A DNA stretch of 64,000 nt from an uncultured Bacteroidia bacterium (GTDB taxonomy: Bacteria; Bacteroidota; Bacteroidia; Bacteroidales; UBA932): assembly GCA_902801885.1 (NCBI GenBank), contig CADCJX010000007.1, forward strand, positions 80,847 through 144,846, in the 5' to 3' direction. Below, one piece after another: positions 1-7,693 of this stretch. The notes below the pieces were generated by a model. It did not search any database and had not been told where the DNA came from. It was given only the letters and a program-made list of their open reading frames with translations. Numbering within the stretch: the stretch's first letter is position 1; each line of letters opens with the position of its first letter. The position numbers and the translations under genes were made by a program.

Positions 1-1287
1 ATCTGGGACCCGGACCGTGATGCGGATGTCTCAAGTCCCACATGGGAAAAACGCCGTCAGGTTGAAGCTATGATGGATCTTCATAACTTCCATTCGTACG
101 ATTGTGCCAGGAATTTCGGAGCGGAGATAGACTACACCCTGGATAGAATCCGGAAAATCTCCAACCGTCCTATCGTCTGCACCGAGGCAATGATAAGAGT
201 TAATGGATCCTCTGCTCAAAGGACTCTGCCTGTGTTCGCGAGGGAACATGTCCATGTGTATCTTTGGGGGCTCTATAATAATGACTGGAACTGGTCTGTA
301 AAATGGGGACGCAGTACCTACGATGCTTTTGACCCTATGTTCCATGACTTCCTATGGGCCGACGGCGATGCTTACGACGCAAGGGAATTCCCGTTCATAA
401 AAAACTTCCGTTTCTGGAATAAAGGAGAGAACCTGGATCCAGGAATCGCAGTAACGGATCGTTGGAGTCACGAAAGAGTCTGGAGGAGAATGGCCGGCGC
501 CGGTTTGGTCAAAGGCCTGGCAGACGTGAAATCATCAGGAAGTTTTTCTGGTACTTACAACAGCATGAGAGTAAAAGTCAACTACAAAGACTACCGTGGA
601 CTGGCTTCCGATCAGAGATCCGGTTTCTTTGAACGCTTTGAAAGGATCCTTTCTGATGCCAAGAGTAAAGGTATGACGGTGTTACCCGTGCTTATTACTG
701 ACGACGATCTCTACGCAACCTCTGAAGAACTGGGAGGATTTGTGAAAGAGATGATCTCCCGTTATTTCGACGATCAGACCATCCTAGCCTGGGACATCTA
801 CTGGCATCCTGGGGAGAAATCAACAGACAGACGCAAGGTGGAAGAAGTTATAGAAACCGCTTTTACTTACGCCCGCAACCAGTATCCTAATCAGCCCGTA
901 TTCATGACTCCTTTCGTATCTGTTCAGGAGTTTGATGATGATTTCAATTACAGGGCCGCCCTTGTTCATGGAAGGCGCAACGGTTGGAACAAGCTTTCTT
1001 ACGGAGGGACAAGCGATGCAGATCTGGTCTACAAGATATGGTCGCTGTCAGACGTCACTTCTTTCTCAACAGTACAGCATCCTGCAGAAGCCGGTTGGCT
1101 GTTGAGTATATGCTACAGGTTCGGACGTCCTATTTTCTGCTCTTCATTCAAGGCCGAAAACGTGACAGATCAGCTGGAGATGCTTGACCTGTTCAGCAAA
1201 AGCCATGTCTTCTGGTTCACAGAGAATCCTCTGCCGGACAAGTCCGTCAATCAATTCAAATTCACTCCGATAATAACCAAGCACTAG
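1..1287 (+). CDS. GH5-like glycosidase with degenerate second TIM barrel (5' end cut by window)
   Basis: The reading frame is open from base 1, so the N-terminus lies outside the window; 428 codons are visible. The first part matches barrel 1 of the next gene, including RPIVCTEAMIR, whose Glu is the predicted catalytic nucleophile. The acid/base NEP motif is upstream of the window. From about codon 170 a second barrel-like half follows, with WDIYWHPGEK and FGRPIFCSSF where active barrels carry NEP and TE. The protein probably cleaves a beta-linked polysaccharide outside the cytoplasm, but the substrate is unknown. It ends 6 bases before the paralogous downstream gene, so the pair looks like a tandem duplication in one operon. 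Confidence 0.8.
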   Translation: MWDPDRDADVSSPTWEKRRQVEAMMDLHNFHSYDCARNFGAEIDYTLDRIRKISNRPIVCTEAMIRVNGSSAQRTLPVFAREHVHVYLWGLYNNDWNWSVKWGRSTYDAFDPMFHDFLWADGDAYDAREFPFIKNFRFWNKGENLDPGIAVTDRWSHERVWRRMAGAGLVKGLADVKSSGSFSGTYNSMRVKVNYKDYRGLASDQRSGFFERFERILSDAKSKGMTVLPVLITDDDLYATSEELGGFVKEMISRYFDDQTILAWDIYWHPGEKSTDRRKVEEVIETAFTYARNQYPNQPVFMTPFVSVQEFDDDFNYRAALVHGRRNGWNKLSYGGTSDADLVYKIWSLSDVTSFSTVQHPAEAGWLLSICYRFGRPIFCSSFKAENVTDQLEMLDLFSKSHVFWFTENPLPDKSVNQFKFTPIITKH

Positions 1288-1293
1288 GACACC

Positions 1294-3174
1294 ATGAAAA
1301 GAACAATAATCATATCAACAGCTGCAATACTTCTTTCCTTCTTGCTTAGCCTTTCCACAAGTTTCGCCTCTGAAGGAAGGAAAAAACAAAACCGTCCGGC
1401 TCCTAGAGGACAATGGACAGAGCAACAAGCCTGGGACTGGGAGAAGAAAATCGGAGAAATCCGTGGTTTCAACCAGCCTGAATCTGCATATCCCGGACAG
1501 ACACGAAGGGAAATCCTGGCAAAGGCAGCAGAATACGGACTCAATTCCGTGCGGTTCTGGATAAAGGGAAACAATGCAGATGAACAAATTGCATACATTA
1601 GAGAGTTTGCTGACGAAGCTGATGACTTCGGCATTTCCCTTTCACCCGTCATCAGCCTGCAGAGCCGCTACTATTCGCAAGAAGATGAAAAGACAGCTTT
1701 AGCAGAATGTGAGAAAGAAGTCCGAAAGCTGGTTGCAGCTTTCGCCACAGACGAAAGAATCATATTTTGGGACATCTGGAATGAACCACGCTTCAGAGAG
1801 AGTGAAGTTGACACCTTCCGAAATATGGATTGGATAGAAAAAATGGTTCTCTGGTGCAGGGAAGAGGGAATCATTCAGCCTATCACATCTTCGATAATCT
1901 GGGATACCGGCTTTGATGCAGACACTGAAACATCCGCATGGAAAAGACGTGCAGAGGTTGAATCCATGATGGATATTCACAACTTCCACGACTATCAGGC
2001 AGCTGAAAACATGGGAAAGGATCTGGCAGTGACTTTAAGAAAGATTAGGGAAATCTCCAACCGCCCCATGGTCTGCACCGAATGCATGACAAGAGTTTAT
2101 GGATCCGGTGTACAACGTACTCTTGCCGCTTTTGCCAGGGAACATATTCATTTCTATCTCTGGGGAATGTTCAACAATGACGCTAACTGGTCGGTCAAAT
2201 GGAGCCGTTCAACTTACGATCCTTTCGAACCGATGTTCCACGATCTTCTTTGGGCAGACGGCGACATGTATGATCCTCGCGAATATGAAATAATCAAGCA
2301 ATTCCACTTCCTTTCTCCTGATGAGAAAGATCCTGATCCTGGAATTCCTGTGACCGAAAGATGGCATCAAGAAAGGGCATGGAAATGGATGGCCGGAGGT
2401 CCTGTGACAGGTACAGCGATCGAGAAGGCAAAACCCTCCAACACTCCTGAAAAGTACAACAGCGTCAGGATAACGATCAACTACAATCATTGGAAATACG
2501 ACAACGATGCTTTCTTCAAAGACTTCGATGAATTCATCAATTGGGCAGAAATCAAAGGAATGACCATACTTCCTGTCCTTGTAACTGACGATATGCTCGG
2601 CGTCCCTGAAGATGAACTGGTAGAATACGTCCGTTCCGTGATTGCGAAATATTATGATTGCCCGACGGTCAAAGGATGGGACCTTTATTTCCATCCTGGC
2701 GAAAAAGTTTCTAACAAAGGAACGGTCGAAAAGTTGGTTGAACGGCTGTTCACCATTGCTCGTAATCAGTATCCCAACCAACCTGTTTTCATGACTCCGG
2801 TCGTTTCTGTCACTCCTTTTGCCAAGGATTATGATTATCGGAAGGATCTGGTTCACGGACGGATCCACGGCTGGGAGAAACTGGTTTATTCTGGCATATC
2901 GGATTCCGATCTGGTGTACAGGATCTGGTCTCTTTCTGATGTCATCTCTTTCTCTACAGACCAACCATCTGCAGAGGCTGGCTGGCTTCTTAGCATCTGC
3001 TACCGGTTTGGACGTCCGATAATCTGCTCTTCATTCAAAGCTGAGGATCCCGAACAACGCAGAATCCTTCTGGACCAGTTCTCCAGAAGTCATGTTTATT
3101 GGTATTCAGCTACTGATGTTCCAGAAGAAGAGATCAATTCATTCAGGTTCATTCCTATCAGTACCGGCCATTGA
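1294..3174 (+). CDS. Exported GH5-like glycosidase with two TIM barrels, the second degenerate
   Basis: 626 residues. Residues 1-26 form a signal peptide (MKRTIIISTAAILLSF then SFASEG). Barrel 1 (about 45-340) has the clan-A signatures FWDIWNEPRF with acid/base Glu164 and RPMVCTEC with nucleophile Glu263. Residues 388-605 repeat the same order of blocks: NSVR, G-x-x-x-x-PV, W-D-x-x-x-x-P, RP-x-x-C. In the repeat the NEP position reads FHP (His467) and the nucleophile position reads Ser580, so it should be inactive, perhaps binding substrate or serving a structural role. Similar single-barrel proteins are often annotated as cellulase-family or 1,4-beta-xylanase; the true substrate cannot be read from sequence. 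Confidence 0.85.
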   Translation: MKRTIIISTAAILLSFLLSLSTSFASEGRKKQNRPAPRGQWTEQQAWDWEKKIGEIRGFNQPESAYPGQTRREILAKAAEYGLNSVRFWIKGNNADEQIAYIREFADEADDFGISLSPVISLQSRYYSQEDEKTALAECEKEVRKLVAAFATDERIIFWDIWNEPRFRESEVDTFRNMDWIEKMVLWCREEGIIQPITSSIIWDTGFDADTETSAWKRRAEVESMMDIHNFHDYQAAENMGKDLAVTLRKIREISNRPMVCTECMTRVYGSGVQRTLAAFAREHIHFYLWGMFNNDANWSVKWSRSTYDPFEPMFHDLLWADGDMYDPREYEIIKQFHFLSPDEKDPDPGIPVTERWHQERAWKWMAGGPVTGTAIEKAKPSNTPEKYNSVRITINYNHWKYDNDAFFKDFDEFINWAEIKGMTILPVLVTDDMLGVPEDELVEYVRSVIAKYYDCPTVKGWDLYFHPGEKVSNKGTVEKLVERLFTIARNQYPNQPVFMTPVVSVTPFAKDYDYRKDLVHGRIHGWEKLVYSGISDSDLVYRIWSLSDVISFSTDQPSAEAGWLLSICYRFGRPIICSSFKAEDPEQRRILLDQFSRSHVYWYSATDVPEEEINSFRFIPISTGH

Positions 3175-3370
3175 TTCAAGCCGTTTTATGTGATTCTTCT
3201 CCAAGGTGGCTTTCCGGCCACGATATGCTGTGTTTTTGTGACCAAAGAGGCACCTCGGGTGGTTCTGAGGTTACGAAAGTCTGGTCTTTTGTGGCCTCAA
3301 AGGCACTTCACTTCATGGGGGCTCGGCGAAACGGGAAATCAACTGGCCAAGGAAAGGGTATACCAATCAT
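3175..3370. other. Intergenic stretch with imperfect direct repeats, function unknown
   Basis: No convincing gene. Open frames here are short and have no recognisable motif. A GC-rich hairpin (GGTGGC, loop TTTCCG, GCCAC) lies at about 3205-3221 without a following T-run. Two similar blocks follow, TTTTGTGACCAAAGAGGCAC and TTTTGTGGCCTCAAAGGCAC, starting near 3233 and 3289. This could be a decayed element or part of an untranslated region. Confidence 0.3.
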
Positions 3371-3413
3371 AAAAAAAATGAGCGTCGACGCGTCTCGCGT
3401 GGACCCTCACTCT
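3370..3413 (-). terminator. Intrinsic terminator of the candidate small RNA
   Basis: On the minus strand a long stem is capped by ACGCG-AGA-CGCGT and extends outward through GGGTCC/CGACGCTC with two mismatches. A run of eight T follows. On the plus strand the hairpin is not followed by T, so it acts only leftward. Confidence 0.7.
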
Positions 3414-3484
3414 AACCACATAATTAATAACACTAAAACTAATAACCAATAGGTTGATCGGGGAGAGAACCTCCTTGCTCAACC
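3371..3484 (-). ncRNA. Candidate small RNA of about 114 nt
   Basis: A full Bacteroidota promoter on the minus strand (TTTG, 19-base spacer, TACCTTTG) predicts a start near 3483-3485. The transcript would begin GGGTTGAGCAAGGAGG and fold into a 5' hairpin (GGGTTGA pairing with TCAACC, with an inner GGAG/CTCC). An AU-rich single-stranded middle follows, then a GC-rich hairpin with eight U residues at about 3371-3378. No open frame of note is inside, and no minus-strand gene lies downstream, so it is not a leader. It lacks the 4.5S RNA GGAAG core and does not resemble tmRNA or RNase P RNA. Family unknown. Confidence 0.6.
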
Positions 3485-3489
3485 CGATA

Positions 3490-3520
3490 CAAAGGTACGG
3501 CTTTTTTTATATTATCCAAA
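3490..3520 (-). promoter_or_regulatory. Bacteroidota promoter for the candidate small RNA
   Basis: Minus strand: TTTG (3520-3517), 19 bases, TACCTTTG (3497-3490). Both elements match the Bacteroidota sigma consensus exactly, with correct spacing. It faces away from comF and towards the small RNA. Confidence 0.7.
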
Positions 3521-3696
3521 TAATTTATAAAAAATTTTTAACTTTTTTCGTTTTAATACGGTTAAAACACTGAATTTTAAGAATATAAACAATAAGAAAA
3601 GTTTTAACACCGTTTTAATAACCTCGAAATTAACAACGCTTAAAAGGGTATAAAACTTTTTAAATCACCTTATAAAACGTTTATACTTACAATTTA
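3521..3696. other. AT-rich intergenic sequence, no feature seen
   Basis: Very AT-rich DNA between the small-RNA promoter and the comF stop codon, with repeated TTTTAA and TTATAA tracts. No gene, hairpin terminator or clear promoter was seen. Confidence 0.4.
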
Positions 3697-4419
3697 TCAA
3701 TATCCCACACAGGCAAGAGTAGCGACTGAAATCCGTACAGAAACCGGCAAAACCGCCCTCAAAGCCCGGTAACACGCCATCATGGTCGCTCCGGTGGTGA
3801 AGACATCGTCGACCAGAAGGATGTGTGAATATTTCTCCACCCCGGAATGCCTCCTGACTCCGAACGCCCCAGCCACGTTGGCAGCCTTTCCTTCCAAAGA
3901 AAGACGGGTCTGGGTCCTGGTCCGCCTGCGCCTGAACAGGACGTTCTCCCTTGACTTCACTCCAAGACAGGAGGCTAGAACCTTACCTATGACACTTGCT
4001 TGATTGTAGCCCCTTGACCACCTTCTCGTCCAGTGTAAAGGCACGGGAATCACCAAGTCCACATCAGAATAAAGTGTCGATGAAGCCAGCTCCTTGCCAA
4101 GCATTTCTGAAAAATAACGCCCTGCATCAAGGTCGGAATGGTACTTGAGGCGCCGGGTAATGTCCCGGTAACCAGTTCCGGAACGATAGAAGAAAAGAGC
4201 TGTAGCATAAGAATAACCTCCGACGAGTTCCGGATTCAGTCCTCTGGCAATAAGACCGTTGAATCTGTCTGCCATCTGGTTGCGGCGCTGCTTTGAAAAG
4301 AAAGTCCTTGGAAGGTCGGCAAGGCAAGACACACAGACATGCCGCTCATGGACGGACAGTATCCTCCCGCAGACGACACACTCCCTCGGGAGGAAAAGAT
4401 CCAGCAAAGCATTAATCAT
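3697..4419 (-). CDS. comF: ComF-family phosphoribosyltransferase-like protein
   Basis: 240 residues, the usual ComF length. An N-terminal zinc-ribbon-like cluster (Cys14, Cys17, Cys29, Cys32; CVVCG and CVSC) is followed by a type I phosphoribosyltransferase fold ending in the PRPP loop LLVDDVFTTGAT at about 199-210. ComF proteins are linked to DNA uptake and DNA repair or recombination; the reaction, if any, is not established. It is divergent from the dipeptidase gene across 54 bases and stands alone. Confidence 0.9.
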   Translation of the reverse strand: MINALLDLFLPRECVVCGRILSVHERHVCVSCLADLPRTFFSKQRRNQMADRFNGLIARGLNPELVGGYSYATALFFYRSGTGYRDITRRLKYHSDLDAGRYFSEMLGKELASSTLYSDVDLVIPVPLHWTRRWSRGYNQASVIGKVLASCLGVKSRENVLFRRRRTRTQTRLSLEGKAANVAGAFGVRRHSGVEKYSHILLVDDVFTTGATMMACYRALRAVLPVSVRISVATLACVGY

Positions 4420-4458
4420 AGTTCAAGCATTTATTTACAATAATACGGAAAAACGGCC

Positions 4459-4466
4459 TAAATTTG
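4459..4466 (+). promoter_or_regulatory. -7 box of the dipeptidase gene
   Basis: TAAATTTG matches TAnnTTTG. A near -33 element (TTTA at 4434-4437) lies 21 bases upstream. Only seven bases separate the box from the ATG at 4474, so the message is probably leaderless or nearly so. Confidence 0.5.
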
Positions 4467-4473
4467 CCATGCA

Positions 4474-5856
4474 ATGAAAAGAATTGTGTCCTTGCTCATG
4501 GTGATTGCCATCACACTCCCGTTGATGGCACAGTCCCATTTTGTCCCCGTGATAGCTGTGCCGGATTGTCCAGAAAAGGCCCATATTGCCGAAATGATCA
4601 AAATGGCCGGTTGTTATCCAGAAATGGTTGACACGACGGATGATATTGACGCAACCGAGTGGGACGGGGCCGTCATGCCTGATGGATGGGTCAAGTCCGG
4701 AAAAGAGTATTCAATACGCTTTTACCGGGCAATAGCAGAAAGGAACATCCCTCACATCGGCACATCAAAGGCCGCACGGCAGATCGACCTGGAAATGAAA
4801 AGGCTCCCGTACGAGGAAATTGCATTCGAAGAACTTGTGAGGAAGGCAATGTCTTTCAAGAGGGCCAAGAACCTGATGGACGGAATGTTGACCATCGACA
4901 CCCACTGTGACCTTCCGGAAGGTTATGCAAAGGGATATTCCGTGGGCAAGAAGACGGAAAGCCAATGCAGCGTGCAAAAAATGGAGGAGGGACATCTGGA
5001 TGCTCAGGTTCTCATCAGTTTCCTGTGGCAGGGACCGACTGACGACGCCTCGTCGCAAAAGGCAGTGGAAAAAAACCTCCGACAGATAGAAGAGATAATA
5101 GAAGATGTTGGTAAGTACCCGGACCTCTGCGGACTCGCAAAAACTCCTGAAGAAGCCGAAGCACTACGTAACCAAGGCAGGAAAGCCTTCTTCATCGGCG
5201 TGGAAAACGGCTACGGAATAGGCAAGGATCTCGGAAACATCAAGAAAATGAGAGATTTGGGAGTGGTCTATATAACCCTGTGCCATTTCCGGGACAATTC
5301 CATCTGCAACACATCATCACGGCACGGAAGCGACCCTTCCAAAGGGCTCACTGAATATGGAAGGCAGGTCGTCGAAGAAATGAACCGCCAGGGAATAATG
5401 ATCGATCTTTCCCATCCTTCGGCCGGCGCGTTCTGGGATTGCATCAAGTACAGCAAGGCTCCTGTCATCTGCTCCCACTCCGGAGCCAAGGCCGTCTACG
5501 GCCACGACCGCGGACTGGACGACCGCCAGCTCAAGGCTCTCGCAGAAAACGGAGGTGTTATCCAGGTCTATTCAGTACCTGAATATCTTGGCAGGTCCCG
5601 AAGTTCGATGACAATAGACGACATGATGGCCCATTTCAATCACTGCGTCGAAGTCGCAGGGGCTGAACATGTCGGAATAGGAAGTGATTTCGACGGTGGT
5701 GGTGGAGTCTGGGGATGCAACGGAGACAACGATCTTATCAATCTCACTGTCAAGATGCTGGAACATGGCTACACCCCCACCCAGATCCGTGGATTCTGGG
5801 GAGGAAACTTCATGAGGGTAATGAAAGAGGTGCAGTCTATTGCAAGTCGAGACTGA
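4474..5856 (+). CDS. Exported M19 membrane-dipeptidase-family enzyme with GATase-like N-terminal domain
   Basis: 460 residues. Residues 1-20 are a signal peptide. Residues 23-110 resemble half of a class I glutamine amidotransferase (PuuD/C26 type: FVPVIAVPDCP, WDGAVMPDGW, IPHIGTSK) without the nucleophile Cys motif. Residues 135-450 are a peptidase M19 domain with the binuclear zinc ligands His144, Asp146, Glu244, His314 and His335, and Asp405 in GSDFDGG. The family cleaves dipeptides, often with D-residues, so it likely processes peptides in the periplasm. It runs tail to tail with the next gene, overlapping by 20 bases. The N-terminal domain assignment is less sure than the peptidase. Confidence 0.88.
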   Translation: MKRIVSLLMVIAITLPLMAQSHFVPVIAVPDCPEKAHIAEMIKMAGCYPEMVDTTDDIDATEWDGAVMPDGWVKSGKEYSIRFYRAIAERNIPHIGTSKAARQIDLEMKRLPYEEIAFEELVRKAMSFKRAKNLMDGMLTIDTHCDLPEGYAKGYSVGKKTESQCSVQKMEEGHLDAQVLISFLWQGPTDDASSQKAVEKNLRQIEEIIEDVGKYPDLCGLAKTPEEAEALRNQGRKAFFIGVENGYGIGKDLGNIKKMRDLGVVYITLCHFRDNSICNTSSRHGSDPSKGLTEYGRQVVEEMNRQGIMIDLSHPSAGAFWDCIKYSKAPVICSHSGAKAVYGHDRGLDDRQLKALAENGGVIQVYSVPEYLGRSRSSMTIDDMMAHFNHCVEVAGAEHVGIGSDFDGGGGVWGCNGDNDLINLTVKMLEHGYTPTQIRGFWGGNFMRVMKEVQSIASRD

Positions 5857-6235
5857 GCTGCGGATCTGCAGCCCGCCTGAGCGAGTCGAATTCCTCAACC
5901 GTAGCAAGATCCGGATTGATGATTACATCAAGGTTGCGTATCAGCACCCTGTCGCCATTGTAGATCTGCGCGAGGCTGCCTCCAAGCCCTGTCACGGCAG
6001 GAATTCCTATTCCCCTTGCAAGGAGTCCGACATGGCCGGAAAGATCCTCTTCTTCGGTAACCATCCCGACCACGTTCTTGAAATTGATAAGAGCAGAATC
6101 GGACAAGGAAACAGTCTTTGCCACGAGGACGCTCCCCGGAGGAATGTCCTCAAAAGGGTTGCGCTGTCCGCGGTCGATGACCACGAACGCGCGTCCCTTG
6201 GCAAATCCTGCCACACCGTTGCCCCTGAATGTCAT
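5837..6235 (-). CDS. Stand-alone PEP-utilizing swivel (mobile) domain protein
   Basis: 132 residues from the ATG at 6235; a longer upstream frame exists but overlaps the previous gene with low-complexity sequence. The whole protein resembles the phosphohistidine swivel domain of PPDK, PpsA and enzyme I. His68 in SGHVGLLARGIGIPAVTG occupies the phosphorylatable position (TSH in the family). The ATP-grasp and PEP-binding domains are missing. The gene starts one base after the stop of the dehydrogenase gene, so the two are cotranscribed. What phosphorylates it, or whether it is phosphorylated, cannot be told. Confidence 0.75.
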   Translation of the reverse strand: MTFRGNGVAGFAKGRAFVVIDRGQRNPFEDIPPGSVLVAKTVSLSDSALINFKNVVGMVTEEEDLSGHVGLLARGIGIPAVTGLGGSLAQIYNGDRVLIRNLDVIINPDLATVEEFDSLRRAADPQLSLDLQ

Positions 6236-6236
6236 A

Positions 6237-7577
6237 CTAGTTGATTTCCCAGGCTCCGCCCTTTGCGAAGACAGGCTCGACGAGCTCGTCGTAGAACATT
6301 CCTCTCTTGGCGAGGTCGAGGACATTCATCCTGTGGCGCATCAGCTGGACTATAGGGAACATGTCCTTGAGCTGCTGGCGGGTGACTCCGATCATAGAAG
6401 GATCATAGGGAGCACCGGCGACCTTGAAGAGGTTCTGCATCTTTTCGAAGGTGTAGACCTGTCCCTGGAGTTTCTTCTTGAACTCAGGCCAGGAGTCACG
6501 GACGCGGGTGAGTTGTTCTCGGACGGTTTCAGCATCATTGTATTTCTTGGTGATGTTGTCATAGCCAAGGGTCGGTGCCGGGAAGTCCTTGAATACCTCC
6601 ATGGCCCTCTGCTGCTCCTGTTCGAGGGTAGGCCATGCCTTTACGCAGGCGTCAACGTCGATCTTGGAGAGATCCATCTTGAAGAGTTCATCGAAAACGG
6701 CGCACATGGTGAGAGTGCCGATCGCCACCTGGAAACCATGGGACTGGAGCTTGCCGTTGTAACGGTGATGCGTCATGTCAAGGATGTGGCTGAACAGGTG
6801 GTCGCAGCAGGAAGCAGGACGGCTGGACTGTGCCGCCTGCATGGCGAAACCGCTGAGGGTAAGGCCCTCGAAGAGATCTGCTATGGCATCGGGATTGCCT
6901 GCGGCAACGCCCTCGGGATCAGCAAGGAGGTCGTCAAGATAGTCCTGGAGGACATGCCACGCATCCGGCTTGATGGGTGCTGTACCCATGAGGTCGGCTA
7001 CCATCCATTCGGCACCGGCAGGGACCTTTGCGGCAAGGTCGGCATAACCGGCCGCAGTCATCTCCTTCGGAGCGGCAGCAATCACGTCGATATCGGCTAT
7101 GATGGCAACCGGAGCCGGGCAGGAGAAGGTCTGCTTCGAATTCTGGTAGGAGATCGAAGCTCCGAATGATGAATATCCGTCCACGGATGCCGCGGTAGGC
7201 AGGGTCAGATACTGCTGCTCGTGATGATGGGAGCAAAGCTTGCAAAGGTCGTTGATGACTCCTGAACCCACGGACACAGCGACATAGCCACCGTCAAGTT
7301 CCTTGTCAACCATTTCGATGTATTCCCATTCGGCATGGAATTCTTCCTCCATGATGATGAATTTCTCGGTAGGGATCCCTGCTTCGACGAAGAGGCCGTA
7401 AACTTTCTCTCCGAGGACAGGCCAGGTGTGGATGTCGGCGATGATCTTTGCCTTCCTTCCCGGGAAAAACCTGTTGAACACCTCAGGGGCCATCGAACTG
7501 ACTCCTCTTCCCATTTCAAAAAACTTAGTGTCAGTAGAAACCTTTAGCGCATTGGCTATCCTCTGTTTTGAATCCAT
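6237..7577 (-). CDS. sn-glycerol-1-phosphate dehydrogenase family (AraM/EgsA-like)
   Basis: 446 residues from the ATG at 7577. It has the NAD-binding loop VSVGSGVINDLCK (102-114), the LPTAASVDGYSS segment, and metal ligands Asp180 (GYADLAAK), His260 or His264 (DHLFSHILDM) and His280 (QSHGFQVAIGT). This fits the AraM/EgsA branch of iron- or nickel-dependent dehydrogenases, which reduce dihydroxyacetone phosphate to sn-glycerol-1-phosphate. It is about 50 residues longer than usual at the C-terminus. No prenyltransferase (PcrB-like) partner lies nearby, so the lipid or other use of the product is open. The tight link to the swivel-domain gene is unusual. Confidence 0.82.
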   Translation of the reverse strand: MDSKQRIANALKVSTDTKFFEMGRGVSSMAPEVFNRFFPGRKAKIIADIHTWPVLGEKVYGLFVEAGIPTEKFIIMEEEFHAEWEYIEMVDKELDGGYVAVSVGSGVINDLCKLCSHHHEQQYLTLPTAASVDGYSSFGASISYQNSKQTFSCPAPVAIIADIDVIAAAPKEMTAAGYADLAAKVPAGAEWMVADLMGTAPIKPDAWHVLQDYLDDLLADPEGVAAGNPDAIADLFEGLTLSGFAMQAAQSSRPASCCDHLFSHILDMTHHRYNGKLQSHGFQVAIGTLTMCAVFDELFKMDLSKIDVDACVKAWPTLEQEQQRAMEVFKDFPAPTLGYDNITKKYNDAETVREQLTRVRDSWPEFKKKLQGQVYTFEKMQNLFKVAGAPYDPSMIGVTRQQLKDMFPIVQLMRHRMNVLDLAKRGMFYDELVEPVFAKGGAWEIN

Positions 7578-7655
7578 AGTATGTGATTGTCCGTTTTGTT
7601 TTAGAGATTGTAAAGTTAACAAATATTCGATAAATTATTAATGAAATAAAATGAC

Positions 7656-7663
7656 TACATTTG
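7656..7663 (+). promoter_or_regulatory. -7 box of glyQS
   Basis: TACATTTG matches TAnnTTTG, 30 bases before the glyQS ATG. No clear TTTG lies at the -33 position. Confidence 0.45.
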
Positions 7664-7693
7664 CGCTTTGGATATTAATTAACATCAACTATA

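Noticed and set aside
3171-3452. Open frame of 93 codons on the plus strand after the second glycosidase
   Set aside because: It overlaps the candidate small RNA and its terminator, has no recognisable motif, and its codon pattern is not coding-like.
3371-3484. 4.5S, 6S or tmRNA identity for the candidate small RNA
   Set aside because: The conserved GGAAG core of 4.5S RNA, the tmRNA tRNA-like ends and a 6S-type long open rod are all missing.
6078-7169. 363-codon plus-strand frame
   Set aside because: It is the antisense shadow of the glycerol-1-phosphate dehydrogenase gene, whose motifs are intact.
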